From: Kutzneria buriramensis
Lineage (GTDB): Bacteria > Actinomycetota > Actinomycetes > Mycobacteriales > Pseudonocardiaceae
DNA length: 64,000 nt
Direction: 5' to 3'
Assembly: GCF_003387475.1 (NCBI RefSeq)
Contig: NZ_QUNO01000001.1
Coordinates: forward strand, 620,001-684,000
Below, in pieces: positions 25,170-35,358 of the stretch. The notes beneath the pieces were generated by a model that searched no databases, was not told where the DNA came from, and saw only the letters and a program-made list of their open reading frames with translations. The stretch's first letter is position 1, and every line of letters starts with the position of its first letter. The translations under genes and the position numbers were made by a program.

Positions 25170-26258
25170 CCGGGCGAAGTTCCTGAACGCCTCGGCGGCG
25201 GCGGCCCGTCCGGTGGCGGCGTTCTCGCACATCGTCTTCTCGTACGCGGCGAGGGCTTCGAGCTTGTCGGTGGCGCCGATCAGCTTGTCCGCCAACACTT
25301 GTGCGTCGATCATGGCCAGGTTGGCGCCGAGGCCGCCGGGCGGCGCTGGATGCCCGGCGTCGCCGAGCAGCGTGACGGCCCTGGTGGGCCACGGCTCGAT
25401 GGCGTCGCCTTCCTTGATCGGGGAGACGCCGCTGTTGTTGGTGTCGGCCTTGGCGATCAGGGCCTTGAGGTCGGGGTGCCAGTCCGCCATCAGGTCCAGA
25501 ACCGGTTGCAGGTCAAGGGTTTTCGGGGTACCCGGCAGCAGGAGGACCCAGCGGATGTAGCTGGGGGTGTCGGGGAGGGTGACGTCCGGGGCGAGCTCCT
25601 TCGCGGCCTGCACCGGCGGCCGTTGGAAGACCATCCTGCCCAGCATCAGCTGCACGTTCTTGGCGCTGACCACCGTGCTCCAGCCCGGGATCAGGTGCTC
25701 GAAGCCGGCGATCGGGGTGCGGCCGATCGCGCCGTAGACCGGCATGTCGTGCACGGCGATGTCCGGCAGCAGTTGGCGGCGGACCGCGGAGCCCATACCG
25801 TCCGCGCCGACCAGGACGTCCGCGTCGACGGTGGAGCCGTCCGCGAAGTGCGCGCGGACACTGCCGTCGGCGAGTTCCTCGTAGCGGTCGAGTTTCCGGT
25901 CGAAGCGGAGCCGGTCGCCGAGGCCGGCGATCAGCAGGTGCCGCAGCACGTTCCGGTCGTACAGGCGGCCCTCGTCGTCGTCCCGCTCCTTCTCGCCGAG
26001 CACGTTCAGCTGCGGGTCGACCGCGCGCCCGGACCCCTCGACCAGGCCGCTCACCGCCTCCAGCAACGGATGCAGGCGTTCCGGAACCGCGCCTTGCAGC
26101 GCCCTCATGCCCTCGGGGGCGAAGCCGATCCGGTAGCCCTGGAAGCGCGCCTCCACGGCGCTGTCCCGCTCGTGCACCTCGACGTCGACGCCGGCCTTGA
26201 CCAGGCGCTGCGCCAGCGCCAGGCCGCCCAGCCCGGCTCCGATGACCACGACCTTCAT
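25152..26258 (-). CDS. FAD-dependent monooxygenase (PHBH/TetX class)
   Basis: A 368-residue group A flavoprotein hydroxylase. It shows the FAD dinucleotide fold VVIGAGLGGLALAQRL, the DG motif LVGADGMGSAVRR and the second FAD motif GDAGHPAPPGGLGAN. No membrane or C-terminal extension. It would hydroxylate an aromatic or polyketide-type small molecule, possibly a toxic one. It is divergent from a TetR regulator across a perfect 32-bp palindrome, so it is probably induced by the regulator's ligand. Its end overlaps the convergent gene before it by 18 bp. TetX-like antibiotic modification is possible but not shown. Confidence 0.9.
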   Translation of the reverse strand: MKVVVIGAGLGGLALAQRLVKAGVDVEVHERDSAVEARFQGYRIGFAPEGMRALQGAVPERLHPLLEAVSGLVEGSGRAVDPQLNVLGEKERDDDEGRLYDRNVLRHLLIAGLGDRLRFDRKLDRYEELADGSVRAHFADGSTVDADVLVGADGMGSAVRRQLLPDIAVHDMPVYGAIGRTPIAGFEHLIPGWSTVVSAKNVQLMLGRMVFQRPPVQAAKELAPDVTLPDTPSYIRWVLLLPGTPKTLDLQPVLDLMADWHPDLKALIAKADTNNSGVSPIKEGDAIEPWPTRAVTLLGDAGHPAPPGGLGANLAMIDAQVLADKLIGATDKLEALAAYEKTMCENAATGRAAAAEAFRNFARLRADA

Positions 26259-26276
26259 GGCTCGCCCCCCACCGTG

Positions 26277-26308
26277 TGTGAACTAAGTTCACGTGAACTT
26301 AGTTCACA
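26277..26308. promoter_or_regulatory. perfect 32-bp palindromic operator
   Basis: Positions 26277-26308 are self-complementary over all 32 bases, centred on CACGTG, with half-site TGTGAACTAAGTTCAC. Each half is itself nearly palindromic (TGAACT-A-AGTTCA), so two TetR dimers could bind. It lies between the monooxygenase and TetR starts. Confidence 0.85.
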
Positions 26309-26334
26309 TCGACGCGGATGGCAAGCTGTCCCCC

Positions 26335-26886
26335 GTGACATCGCGACGGGACGAGGTGCTGGCGGCCGCGCTGGACCTGCTGGACGAGGTGGGTCTGGAC
26401 GCGCTGACCACGCGCAAGCTGGCCGAGAAGCTCGGCGTGCAGCCCGGCGCGCTGTACCGGCACTTCGACAGCAAGCGCTCGCTGCTGGGCGCGATGGTCG
26501 CACGGCTGACCGTGGACGCCCCCGCCGACGGCGAGCCGCCGGAGGACTGGGCCGGGCTGCTCCGGTACGCCGCGATGGGGGCGCGGGCCACCATGCTCAC
26601 CCGGCGCGACGGCGCCCGGCTGATGGCGACCTACCTGGTGCCCGCCGACGAGACCGCGCAACTGTTCTGGCACCGCATGATCGACGCCTTGGTCGGCGGG
26701 GGAATCCCGGCGGAGGACGCCGTCGTCGCCGTCGACACGGTTTTCGCGTACGTGAACGGCTTCGCCATCGAAGAGCAGGCGCGGGACGGGTTTCCGGCCG
26801 AGCCGGAGCAGAGAGCCTTGCGGGACAAGACGTTTCAGGCCGGGTTGGACCTGATCATCGCCGGAGTCACAGCCACCCGGAGCTGA
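26335..26886 (+). CDS. TetR-family transcriptional regulator
   Basis: A 183-residue repressor with an N-terminal TetR helix-turn-helix (EVLAAALDLLDEVG, LTTRKLAEKLGVQPGALYRH) and a C-terminal ligand domain of the TetR_C type (GARLMATYLVPADE). The GTG at 26335 is chosen because an upstream in-frame GTG at 26293 lies in the middle of the operator palindrome. It probably represses itself and the divergent monooxygenase from that palindrome. Its last 20 bases overlap the convergent next gene. Confidence 0.9.
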   Translation: MTSRRDEVLAAALDLLDEVGLDALTTRKLAEKLGVQPGALYRHFDSKRSLLGAMVARLTVDAPADGEPPEDWAGLLRYAAMGARATMLTRRDGARLMATYLVPADETAQLFWHRMIDALVGGGIPAEDAVVAVDTVFAYVNGFAIEEQARDGFPAEPEQRALRDKTFQAGLDLIIAGVTATRS

Positions 26887-27256
26887 CCGACGACGTGCGG
26901 CGCACCGCCGCCACGACCGCCTGCCACGGCGGCAGCGGCCGACCCGGCACCGGGTGGTTGATCCAGCGCGCCGTCTCGATGTTTTCCGTGCAGGGCAAGG
27001 CGATCAGCGAGCCCATCGGGAACAGGCTCACGCCGAGCCGGACCAGATCGGCCAGCACCGTGTTGGACGTGGAGGTGGCCGGTGCCGTGAGGAAGATCCA
27101 GCGGTCCGGGTGGCCGCTGTAGGCCACCACCGGGCCCGACAGCATGGCCATCGACAACATCGAATTGACCTCGGCGCCCAGGCCGGCCCGCATCCCGATC
27201 GCCTCGATCGGATCTCCCACGGTCAGCACGGGCGTCGACCAGTCAACCAAAGTCAT
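26867..27256 (-). CDS. hypothetical protein, 129 aa
   Basis: A soluble 129-residue protein. It contains PDRWIFLTAPA and then TARWINHPVPGRPLPPWQAV, a pattern I associate with small uncharacterised actinobacterial proteins, some similar to the N-terminal part of primase/polymerase-like proteins; the match is too weak to assign a function. The ATG at 27256 gives MTLVDWSTPVL. It is convergent with and overlaps the TetR gene by 20 bp. No catalytic motif is seen. Confidence 0.6.
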   Translation of the reverse strand: MTLVDWSTPVLTVGDPIEAIGMRAGLGAEVNSMLSMAMLSGPVVAYSGHPDRWIFLTAPATSTSNTVLADLVRLGVSLFPMGSLIALPCTENIETARWINHPVPGRPLPPWQAVVAAVRRTSSVSSGWL

Positions 27257-27420
27257 GGGGGTGCGTCCTTCCGCCGAGGCGGTACGAGGGCCGGGCAGCG
27301 CGGTGGGGGGCGTGGAGGAGTCGCACCACCCGGCCGTCGTACCGGCGGTGGATTACCACCGCCCGATCACCACGACGCGTCCCGGTGCCCCACCGGTTCA
27401 GCGGACTTTTTTGACAGCGG

Positions 27421-27538
27421 AACCCCCGCGAGTCGCGCTCTCGGGCACACCGAAACACGCTGTCGGGCAGCGGCCGCCTCGGTTGCGTGTGCCCGAGAAC
27501 TACATTCGGGGTGTCTGAGAGCGCGACTCGCCGGGGTT
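27421..27538. repeat. long inverted repeat overlapping the AfsR copy 2 stop codon
   Basis: Arms 27421-27454 and 27505-27538 are 34 bases each and complementary with about five mismatches (core GCGAGTCGCGCTCTC). A third related segment, GTGTGCCCGAGAA, lies at 27488-27500. The right arm encodes the last ten residues of the AfsR-type protein (GESRSQTPRM), so the repeat has entered or formed the gene's 3' end. Likely a mobile palindromic repeat or terminator. Confidence 0.8.
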
Positions 27539-30349
27539 CAGGCGGGTGCGGATCTCGTCGGCTCTCGGGTCGCCGATCTCGGCGTAGAGGGTGGCGGCGG
27601 CCTGGAGGGTTTCCCGGGATCGGGCCTGGTCGCCGAGGGCCTCGTACGCCGTGCCGCAGACGTGCAGGGCGCACGCCTCGCCGTGGCGGTCGCCGAGCTC
27701 GCGGAACACCTCGCGGGCCCACTGGGCGTTGTCCAGGGTGTCGCCGAAGTCGCCCAGGTCCATGTGGATCCGGGCCAGCTCGAGCCGGCCGAACGCCTCG
27801 CAGCGCCGGTCGCCGAGCTCGTGCACGATCTCCAGCGACTGCCGCAGATGCTTGAGGGCCTCGTCGACCTCGCCGCGGCTGCGGTGGGTCCGGGCCAGCT
27901 TGCACAGGGTCAGGCCCTCGTACCGCCGGTCGCCGAGCTCGCTGAAGATCCGGAACGCCTCGCGCAGGTGGCGCAGCGACTCGTCGCCGAGCCGGCTGGC
28001 CGCGCCGATGTCGTACAGCAGCGTCGCGGTGCCCTGCTGGTCGCCGAGCCGCTGGGTGATGCCCAACCCCTGCTGGAAGCAGTCCAGCGCGTCGTCGTAC
28101 CGGCTGCGCCGCCAGTACGCGTTGCCGAGGCTGCGCAGCGCCAGCGCCTCGATCTCGGCCACGCCCAAGGCCCGCGCGGCGTCCACCGCCACCTGCTGGG
28201 TGGCGATCCAGTCCTCCCAGTACGACCGGAGCTCCAGGAAGTACACGAGCGCGGCCGGCAGCTTCCAGGCGGTCTCGTGGTCACCGAGCCGGCCGGCGGC
28301 CTGGCACGCGGCGACCAGGTTGCAGCGCTCCTGCTCCAGCCACGCCAGCGCCTGGTGGTACGTCTCGAACGCCAGCGGCTCGCAGTTCGGCAGCACCGGC
28401 TCCAGCGGCACGGGCCGGTTCTGCGGCATCAGCATGTGGTCGGCGGCGGCCGCGGTGTGCAGGTGCCAGGACATCAGCCGGCGGCAGGCGGCGGCCCGCT
28501 CGTCGGGCGGCTCCTCGGCCAGCGCCCGCTCGCCGGCGTACACCCGGAGCAGGTCGTGCAGCCGGTAGCGGTCGCGGCCGATCACCTCGACCAGGTGGCA
28601 GCTGCTCAGGCCGTCCAGCATGCGGCGGGTGGCGGTCAGCGGCGCGTCGGTGAGCGCCGCGGCGGCCGCGGTGCCGATTTCCGGCCCCGGGTGCAGCCCC
28701 AGCAGCCGGAACATCCGGGCCGCCTCGGGCTTCAACGCGTGGTACGACCACGAGAACACCGCCCGCACGGCGGTGGTCTCGTCGTCGGGGGAGGCCAGCA
28801 CGTCCAGCCGGTCCTGCTCGTGGCTCAACGCCTCGGTGAGGTCGTTCACGGTCATGTGCGGCCGGGCGGCCAGGTTGGCGGCGATGATCCGCAGCGCCAG
28901 CGGCAGGTGCCCGCAGCGCTCGGCCAGCGTGGCCAGCGAGCCGGGGCAGCCGGTCAGCCGCTCCTCGCCGACGCTGCGCACCAGCAGCTCGCGCGACTCG
29001 CCGGCGGACAGCACGTCCAGCGTGATCCGGTACGCCCCGTCCCGCGCGACCAGCCCGCCGAGCCGGTTGCGGCTGGTGACCAGCACCATGCACGTCTGCG
29101 AGCCGGGCAGCAGCGAGCGCAGCTGGTCGGTGCTGGCGGCGTTGTCCAGCACCACGAGAATGCGCTTACCGGCCACCAGACTGCGGTACATGCTGGCCTG
29201 CTCGTCGGCGGCGCTGGGCACCTGGTGCGCCTCCACGCCGAGACCGCGCAGCAGCTGTCCCAACGCGTCGATGGCCGACAGGGCCGGCTGGTTCGGGTCG
29301 AAGCCGCGCAGGTTCACGTAGAGCTGGCCGTCCGGGAAGCGGTCGGCGATCTGGTGCGCGAAGTGCACCGCCAGCGCGGTCTTGCCGATGCCGGCGATGC
29401 CGTCGATCGCGGCGATCAGCACGCCGCGCTCGGTGGTGTCCAGATATTGGCGCAGCAGCGCGATTTCCGTCTCGCGGCCGGTGAACGTGTTGATGTCGTG
29501 CGGCAACTGTGCCGGCACCACGTGCGCGGCCCGCGCGGCGGGCACGGTGCGGGGTGCGCGGTCGGCCAGGTCCGGGTCGTTGGCGAGGATCCGCTCGTGC
29601 AGGCTGCGCAGTTCCGGACCCGGCTGCACGCCGAGTTCCGCGACCAGCATCCGCCGCGTCTCCGCGTACACCTCCAGTGCCTCGGCCTGCCGGCCGCACT
29701 GGTACAGACCGCTCATCAACAGCCCGCGCAGCCGCTCGCGGAGCGGATGTTCGTGAACCACCCGGGAAAGTTCGGCCACCACGTCGGTCGCGCGGCCGGC
29801 CCGCAACATGAGCGAGGCTCGGTGCTCGACCGCGGTCAGGTACAGCTCGGCCAGCCGCGTCCGCTCCAGTTCGGAGAACGGGCCGGGAATGCCCGAAAGC
29901 GGGGTGCCGCGCCACAGCGAGATGGCGCTTTCCACGTGTGCGAGCGCGGATTGCGGGTCGGCGCCGGCCTCGCGCATGGCCACCAGGTGGTTCTCGAATG
30001 CCGTCAGGTCGACCTGGCTCTCGGGCAGCCGCAGCAGATAGCCCGAGCCGACGCTGGCCAGCACCTGGGACGGCGCCCGGTTGGTACGCTCCGGTTCCAG
30101 CGCGCGCCGCAGGCCGGCGACGTAGGTGTGCACGCTGCCCTCCGCGCTGGCCGGCGCGGACTCGCCCCACAGGGAGTCGATCAGCTCGCTGCGCGACACC
30201 GCGCGACCCGCGTTGCTGGCCAACACGGCCAGCACTGCCCGCTGCCGGGGCGCGCCGAGGTCGATCTCCACGTCCCCGCGCCACGCGCGCACCGGCCCGA
30301 GCACCTCGACCCTGATGGTCGAGCCGGGGTCGGTCTCGGGGACGGGCAT
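27500..30349 (-). CDS. AfsR/SARP-type STAND regulator (copy 2)
   Basis: A 949-residue protein with the same build as copy 1: winged helix (IRVEVLGPVRAWRGDVEIDL), activation domain to about residue 255, NB-ARC with P-loop GIAGIGKTALAVHF near 313 and Walker B KRILVVLDNAASTDQ, and TPR repeats from about residue 680 to 940. It is much closer to copy 3 (35359-38091) than to copy 1; for example both read LRGLGV, MYRS and RNRL in the same places. ATG/GTG start at 30349 with GGAGGCGAG upstream. The last ten residues come from a palindromic repeat. Targets unknown. Confidence 0.92.
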   Translation of the reverse strand: MPVPETDPGSTIRVEVLGPVRAWRGDVEIDLGAPRQRAVLAVLASNAGRAVSRSELIDSLWGESAPASAEGSVHTYVAGLRRALEPERTNRAPSQVLASVGSGYLLRLPESQVDLTAFENHLVAMREAGADPQSALAHVESAISLWRGTPLSGIPGPFSELERTRLAELYLTAVEHRASLMLRAGRATDVVAELSRVVHEHPLRERLRGLLMSGLYQCGRQAEALEVYAETRRMLVAELGVQPGPELRSLHERILANDPDLADRAPRTVPAARAAHVVPAQLPHDINTFTGRETEIALLRQYLDTTERGVLIAAIDGIAGIGKTALAVHFAHQIADRFPDGQLYVNLRGFDPNQPALSAIDALGQLLRGLGVEAHQVPSAADEQASMYRSLVAGKRILVVLDNAASTDQLRSLLPGSQTCMVLVTSRNRLGGLVARDGAYRITLDVLSAGESRELLVRSVGEERLTGCPGSLATLAERCGHLPLALRIIAANLAARPHMTVNDLTEALSHEQDRLDVLASPDDETTAVRAVFSWSYHALKPEAARMFRLLGLHPGPEIGTAAAAALTDAPLTATRRMLDGLSSCHLVEVIGRDRYRLHDLLRVYAGERALAEEPPDERAAACRRLMSWHLHTAAAADHMLMPQNRPVPLEPVLPNCEPLAFETYHQALAWLEQERCNLVAACQAAGRLGDHETAWKLPAALVYFLELRSYWEDWIATQQVAVDAARALGVAEIEALALRSLGNAYWRRSRYDDALDCFQQGLGITQRLGDQQGTATLLYDIGAASRLGDESLRHLREAFRIFSELGDRRYEGLTLCKLARTHRSRGEVDEALKHLRQSLEIVHELGDRRCEAFGRLELARIHMDLGDFGDTLDNAQWAREVFRELGDRHGEACALHVCGTAYEALGDQARSRETLQAAATLYAEIGDPRADEIRTRLNPGESRSQTPRM

Positions 30350-30578
30350 CTCGCCTCCTGTTCGCGCCTCCAGTGTGGGGTCGGCCGCCCCCTACGGCCA
30401 GTCCCGGGGCGAACAACGCGACCAACGGGCCGAGTTGTTCCCGCCTCCTGCGCGCCGACTCCGCTCGTCGTATCACAAGCGGACGTCCGGGGGTACGGGT
30501 CGATCGTAGCCATGACGAGATCCACACATCCAGAACCGGTGCGCCCCAAGCGAAGATGAAGAAGATTCAGGCATGCGA

Positions 30579-30617
30579 AAGGGGCTTTCCCGGCGCTCGA
30601 CGCCGGGAAAGCCCCTT
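30579..30617. terminator. perfect 17-bp hairpin terminator
   Basis: AAGGGGCTTTCCCGGCG pairs perfectly with its complement across a CTCGA loop, 22 bp after the glyA stop. No U-run. It belongs to the same style of hairpin as those at 46664, 50729 and 53671, and probably ends the gcvT-gcvH-glyA transcript. Confidence 0.8.
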
Positions 30618-30639
30618 CCGATCAAACTCTGAGCCTTGG

Positions 30640-31904
<1,265 letters not shown>

Positions 31905-31908
<4 letters not shown>

Positions 31909-32288
31909 TCGCCCTCCTTGATCAACGCGGCGTACTCGTCGGCGTCCAGCAGGCCGTCGGGGTCTCCGTCGACGCGGACGGTGAACAGCCACCCCTCGCC
32001 GAACGGGTCGTCGTTGATCGCGGCCGGGTTGTCGGCGGCGGCCGGGTTGACGTCCACGACCTCGCCGGTGACCGGCGAGAACAGGTCGCTGACGGACTTG
32101 GTCGACTCCAGCTCGCCGCAGGGCTCGCCGGCGGTGACCGACTCGCCCTCCTCCGGCAGCTGCACGTACACGATGTCGCCGAGCGACTCGGCGGCGAACT
32201 CGGTGATGCCGATGCGGGCGATGCCGTCGGTGACCGCCACCCACTCGTGCTCGGCGCTGTACCTCAGGTTGTCGGGGATGGTGCTCAT
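31905..32288 (-). CDS. gcvH: glycine cleavage system H protein
   Basis: A 127-residue lipoyl carrier protein that shuttles the aminomethyl group between GcvP, GcvT and GcvL. The lipoylated lysine is in [18 protein letters not shown] at 32288. It lies 13 bp after gcvT and overlaps glyA by GTGA. No gcvP is present in this window, so the P protein must be encoded elsewhere. Confidence 0.97.
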
Positions 32289-32301
32289 GCTCGCGGGCCT
32301 C

Positions 32302-33402
32302 TCAGGAAGAACGACGGTAGAACGGCAGCTCGACGACGTCGACCGGGGTGATGGTGCCCCGGATGTCGACGGCGAGCGCGGAACCGGGCACGGCGCGGTC
32401 GGCGTCGACGTAGGCCATCGCGACCGGATGGCCCAGCGTCGGCGACGGCGCGCCGCTGGTGATCTCGCCGATCCTCGCACCGTCGGCCGGGTCCACCACC
32501 GGGTACCCGTGCCGCGGCGACCGGCGGCTCTCGGTGACCAGGCCGACCAGCTTGCGGGCGGGCGTCTCGGCGGAGGCCTTGGCCAGGGCCGCGCGGCCGA
32601 CGAAGTCGCTGGGCTTGTCCAGCTTGACGACCCGGCCCAGGCCCGCCGCGTACGGCGTCAGCTCGGCGGTCAGCTCGTTGCCGTAGAGCGGCATGCCGGC
32701 CTCCAGGCGCAGCGTGTCGCGGCAGGACAGTCCACAAGGGATGATGTCGTCGGACGCGGCGACCGCCGCCCACACCGCCTCGGCGTCGCCGGGCGCGACG
32801 AACAGCTCGAAGCCGTCCTCGCCGGTGTAGCCGGTGCGGGCCAGCAGCGCCGGGCGGCCGGCCACGGTGGTCGGGTAGGAGGCGTAGTACTTGACGGTCG
32901 CCAGGTCGGTCGGCGTCAGCGGGGCGAGGATGCCGGTGGCCTTCGGGCCCTGCACGGCGATCAGCGCGTAGTCGGCGGAGGCGTCGCGCACCTCGGTGTC
33001 GAAGTCCTCGGCCCGGTCCACCAGCTCGCCGGCCACCAGCGCGGCGTTGCTGGCGTTGGCCACCACCAGGTACTCCTGCTCGCCGGTGCGGTAGACGATC
33101 AGGTCGTCGAGGATGCCGCCGTCGTCGGCGCAGATCATGGTGTACCGGGCGCGGCCCACGCCGATCGCGGAGGCGTGCCCGACCAGCGCGTAGTCCAGCG
33201 CCTGGCCCGCCTGCGGGCCGGAGAGCACGATCTCGCCCATGTGCGTGAGGTCGAACAGGCCCGCGCAGCTGCGGACGGCGGTGTGTTCGGCCACGTCACC
33301 GGTGTAGCGCAGCGGCATCTGCCAGCCGGCGAAGTCGGTGAACTTGGCGCCGAGCCGCGTGTGCACGTCGTGCAGCGGCGTGTGGCGGATGTCGGTGCCC
33401 AT
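32302..33402 (-). CDS. gcvT: aminomethyltransferase (glycine cleavage T protein)
   Basis: A 366-residue T protein transferring the methylene carbon from the H-protein-bound intermediate to tetrahydrofolate. Features: [10 protein letters not shown] near the start, [26 protein letters not shown] and [23 protein letters not shown] at 33402, first gene behind a tandem glycine riboswitch. It forms an operon with gcvH and glyA. Confidence 0.96.
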   Translation of the reverse strand: MGTDIRHTPLHDVHTRLGAKFTDFAGWQMPLRYTGDVAEHTAVRSCAGLFDLTHMGEIVLSGPQAGQALDYALVGHASAIGVGRARYTMICADDGGILDDLIVYRTGEQEYLVVANASNAALVAGELVDRAEDFDTEVRDASADYALIAVQGPKATGILAPLTPTDLATVKYYASYPTTVAGRPALLARTGYTGEDGFELFVAPGDAEAVWAAVAASDDIIPCGLSCRDTLRLEAGMPLYGNELTAELTPYAAGLGRVVKLDKPSDFVGRAALAKASAETPARKLVGLVTESRRSPRHGYPVVDPADGARIGEITSGAPSPTLGHPVAMAYVDADRAVPGSALAVDIRGTITPVDVVELPFYRRSS

Positions 33403-33429
33403 CAGGAGACCCCTCGTGTGGTGGAGTGA

Positions 33430-33612
33430 GCCTCCCCCTCTGTCATGGGCCTGAGAGTTTCACCGGCGAGCCGGCTTTCCCCTTGGGCGAGGCGCGATGG
33501 GCACGCCTGCTTTTCAGAGTCGCCTGTCCCGGGCGGTAGGGGTGCCTGAGAGATTCCGGGGAGGATTTGCTCCTTCGGCGCCTGCCCGAGATCGACAGGA
33601 CTCTCCCGCTCG
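33430..33612 (-). promoter_or_regulatory. tandem glycine riboswitch
   Basis: Two glycine aptamers on the minus strand just upstream of gcvT. The first (about 33612-33517) reads GGGAGAG, GCGCCGAAGGAGCAA, CTCTCAGGCACC and GGGACAG; the second (about 33515-33430) has CCCAAGGGGAAAG, AACTCTCAGGCCC and ATGACAGAGG. These are the conserved blocks of the gcvT-type riboswitch, which binds glycine and turns on its degradation genes. The second aptamer ends ~28 bases before the gcvT ATG, so translation or termination control are both possible. Confidence 0.95.
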
Positions 33613-33693
33613 GTGTGAACAGCGAGAATGTACTTGTGGCGGCCACCGTATGAGAGGTGGCCGCCACGGTCAAGAATCCAGGGCTGTGCCCCT

Positions 33694-34317
33694 TCAGATC
33701 ACACCCGACCGCATGGCGTACGCGACCGCGTGCGGCCGGTTGCGCAGGCCCAGCCGGTTCATCACCGCGTAGACGACGTTCTTCACGGTGCGCTCCGAGT
33801 AGGAGAGCTTGGTGGCGATCTGGGCGGTGTCCCAGCCCTCGGCCATCAGCCGCAGCACGTCGATCTCGCGCGGCGCCAGGCCGGACGCGGTGAGGCCGTT
33901 GGGCCGCAGCACGTCCTTGTGCAGCCGCTCCACCTGCGCGAGCAGCGAGCCGAGCAGCGTGGGCGGCATGTCCCCCATGCCGCGCTTGGCCGCCAGCACC
34001 GCGTGCACGAGCCGCTCCCCACTGGCGGCCGCCTTCGGCAGCACCGCGACCACCCCGCACTCCACGGCCGCCAACAGGTCGGCGTCGTGGAACCGGTCGG
34101 TGACCAGCACGATCTTCACGGGCGTCGATTCCGCCGTCCGCCGCAGCAGCCCCATCACATCAGCGTTGACCGAGTCCGCGCACACCACGAACACCTGAGC
34201 CTCGGACAGTCTGCGTTCCGGGACCACCTGGAGCTCGGCCCGAGCCCGTAGGCAGCTGATCGCCCCGGCCAGGGTGATCGGATCCCCTGCATGGACGGCT
34301 ACCCACACTCTGTCCAT
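33694..34317 (-). CDS. LuxR-family regulator with atypical receiver-like domain (paralogue B)
   Basis: A 207-residue paralogue of the protein at 19144-19767, identical in length and with the same plan: VWVAVHAGDPITLAGAISCL at the start, VFVVCAD in place of a normal phospho-acceptor strand, and the LuxR helix-turn-helix LAPREIDVLRLMAEGWDTAQ / SERTVKNVVYAVMNRLGLRN. The ATG at 34317 has AGGAGG six bases upstream; a longer reading frame from 34359 lacks support. It lies upstream of the glycine riboswitch and is divergent from an unknown gene that precedes AfsR copy 3. Confidence 0.9.
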   Translation of the reverse strand: MDRVWVAVHAGDPITLAGAISCLRARAELQVVPERRLSEAQVFVVCADSVNADVMGLLRRTAESTPVKIVLVTDRFHDADLLAAVECGVVAVLPKAAASGERLVHAVLAAKRGMGDMPPTLLGSLLAQVERLHKDVLRPNGLTASGLAPREIDVLRLMAEGWDTAQIATKLSYSERTVKNVVYAVMNRLGLRNRPHAVAYAMRSGVI

Positions 34318-34587
34318 GGTGTCCTCCTCGCTGTGTACCCCCAGGAACACACTGTGCAACGACCTTCTTCAGAGGATCTTCACGACGCCTCCATGTCGTA
34401 GAGAAAGTCCTGACCAGCGGTTTTGTCGAAGTCCACCCGATCGGGCGAGCTGAACAAGGTAAGAACGGGCACCAGTTCTCTATTTCCGGACACCATCTCG
34501 GCCGCGGGGCCTGGGAAGTTCCTGGTTGACCTGGGATCGTCTCCAGTAGGCTGGCCCGCAGTCCCCCGCGCGAGCAGGAGGAGCCTG

Positions 34588-35256
34588 TTGGTCGTCGAGG
34601 ATGCCGCCGCCACGCACTCCCGGACCACCGCCGAAAGGGCAAGACTGCCCGAACTCGCCGATGTTCTTGCCGCGTGTGCCGGCCATCTGTCCGACGAACT
34701 GCTCACCGCCGCCCGCTTCTGGCTCGCCGAGGGCCGCTGCCTCGACGTCGCGAGGGCAGTTTCCTTCGCAGTTGTCCATCTACACGTTCCGGTGACGGCC
34801 CAGCATCACCGCGCATTGGTCGACGCGTTGGTGACGGGCGGTCATGATCCTGTCGCAATCCGTGGCATCGAGCCGGCCCGCTGGCCGCCGACGCTGCCGT
34901 TCACCTTCGTGGACGGCGGCTGGTCCGGCGACGACCGTGTGGACGAGGCGGCGGTGTCGGCCGCCGGCGGCTATCCCGGCGTGCACGGCGTCTGGCGAGC
35001 CTGGCGGATGCCGATCGACGGCTCGCCCTGGCCCACGCCGAAGCGGGTCTACCTGGTCCAGGCCGGCGAGCAGGTCGATGTGGTGGCGCTGACCGCCCGC
35101 ACGCAGCAGGCGCTGGCCGCGGTGGGCGAGCCGGCGCCTCAGGTCGAGGCCTATCCGGTCGGGGCGCGGCTGGCTGCATATCAGCTGACGGTCAGGCGGA
35201 ACGGCACGCTGTTGTGGACCTGCCAGACGTCAAATGTGGACCAAATCACACCTTGA
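34588..35256 (+). CDS. hypothetical protein, 222 aa
   Basis: A soluble 222-residue protein starting at the TTG at 34588, chosen because AGGAGGAG lies directly upstream; the longer open frame from 34423 crosses the divergent promoter. The N-terminal half is helical (ELADVLAACAGHLSDELL, FWLAEGRCLDVARAVSFAVV) and the C-terminal half, with several Trp residues (VHGVWRAWRMPIDGSPWP), looks like mixed alpha/beta. No known domain recognised. It lies 102 bp before AfsR copy 3, in the same direction, and divergent from LuxR paralogue B. Confidence 0.65.
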   Translation: MVVEDAAATHSRTTAERARLPELADVLAACAGHLSDELLTAARFWLAEGRCLDVARAVSFAVVHLHVPVTAQHHRALVDALVTGGHDPVAIRGIEPARWPPTLPFTFVDGGWSGDDRVDEAAVSAAGGYPGVHGVWRAWRMPIDGSPWPTPKRVYLVQAGEQVDVVALTARTQQALAAVGEPAPQVEAYPVGARLAAYQLTVRRNGTLLWTCQTSNVDQITP

Positions 35257-35358
35257 CGCGCTGCGTCTGTTCCCTCTCGCCCGTGTACCAGGAAGAATGA
35301 CGCCGGGGGTACGACCCCGGTCAGCCCAAGGGCCCGGCCGGGCTGGGGAGGAAGCTGG

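Noticed and set aside
26954-30559. 1201-codon plus-strand frame opposite AfsR copy 2
   Set aside because: Shadow of the minus-strand AfsR gene; no motif, and it also runs through the inverted repeat.
34423-34587. Longer start for the 222-aa hypothetical protein
   Set aside because: The extra 55 codons cover the divergent promoter region, and only the TTG at 34588 has a strong AGGAGG site.
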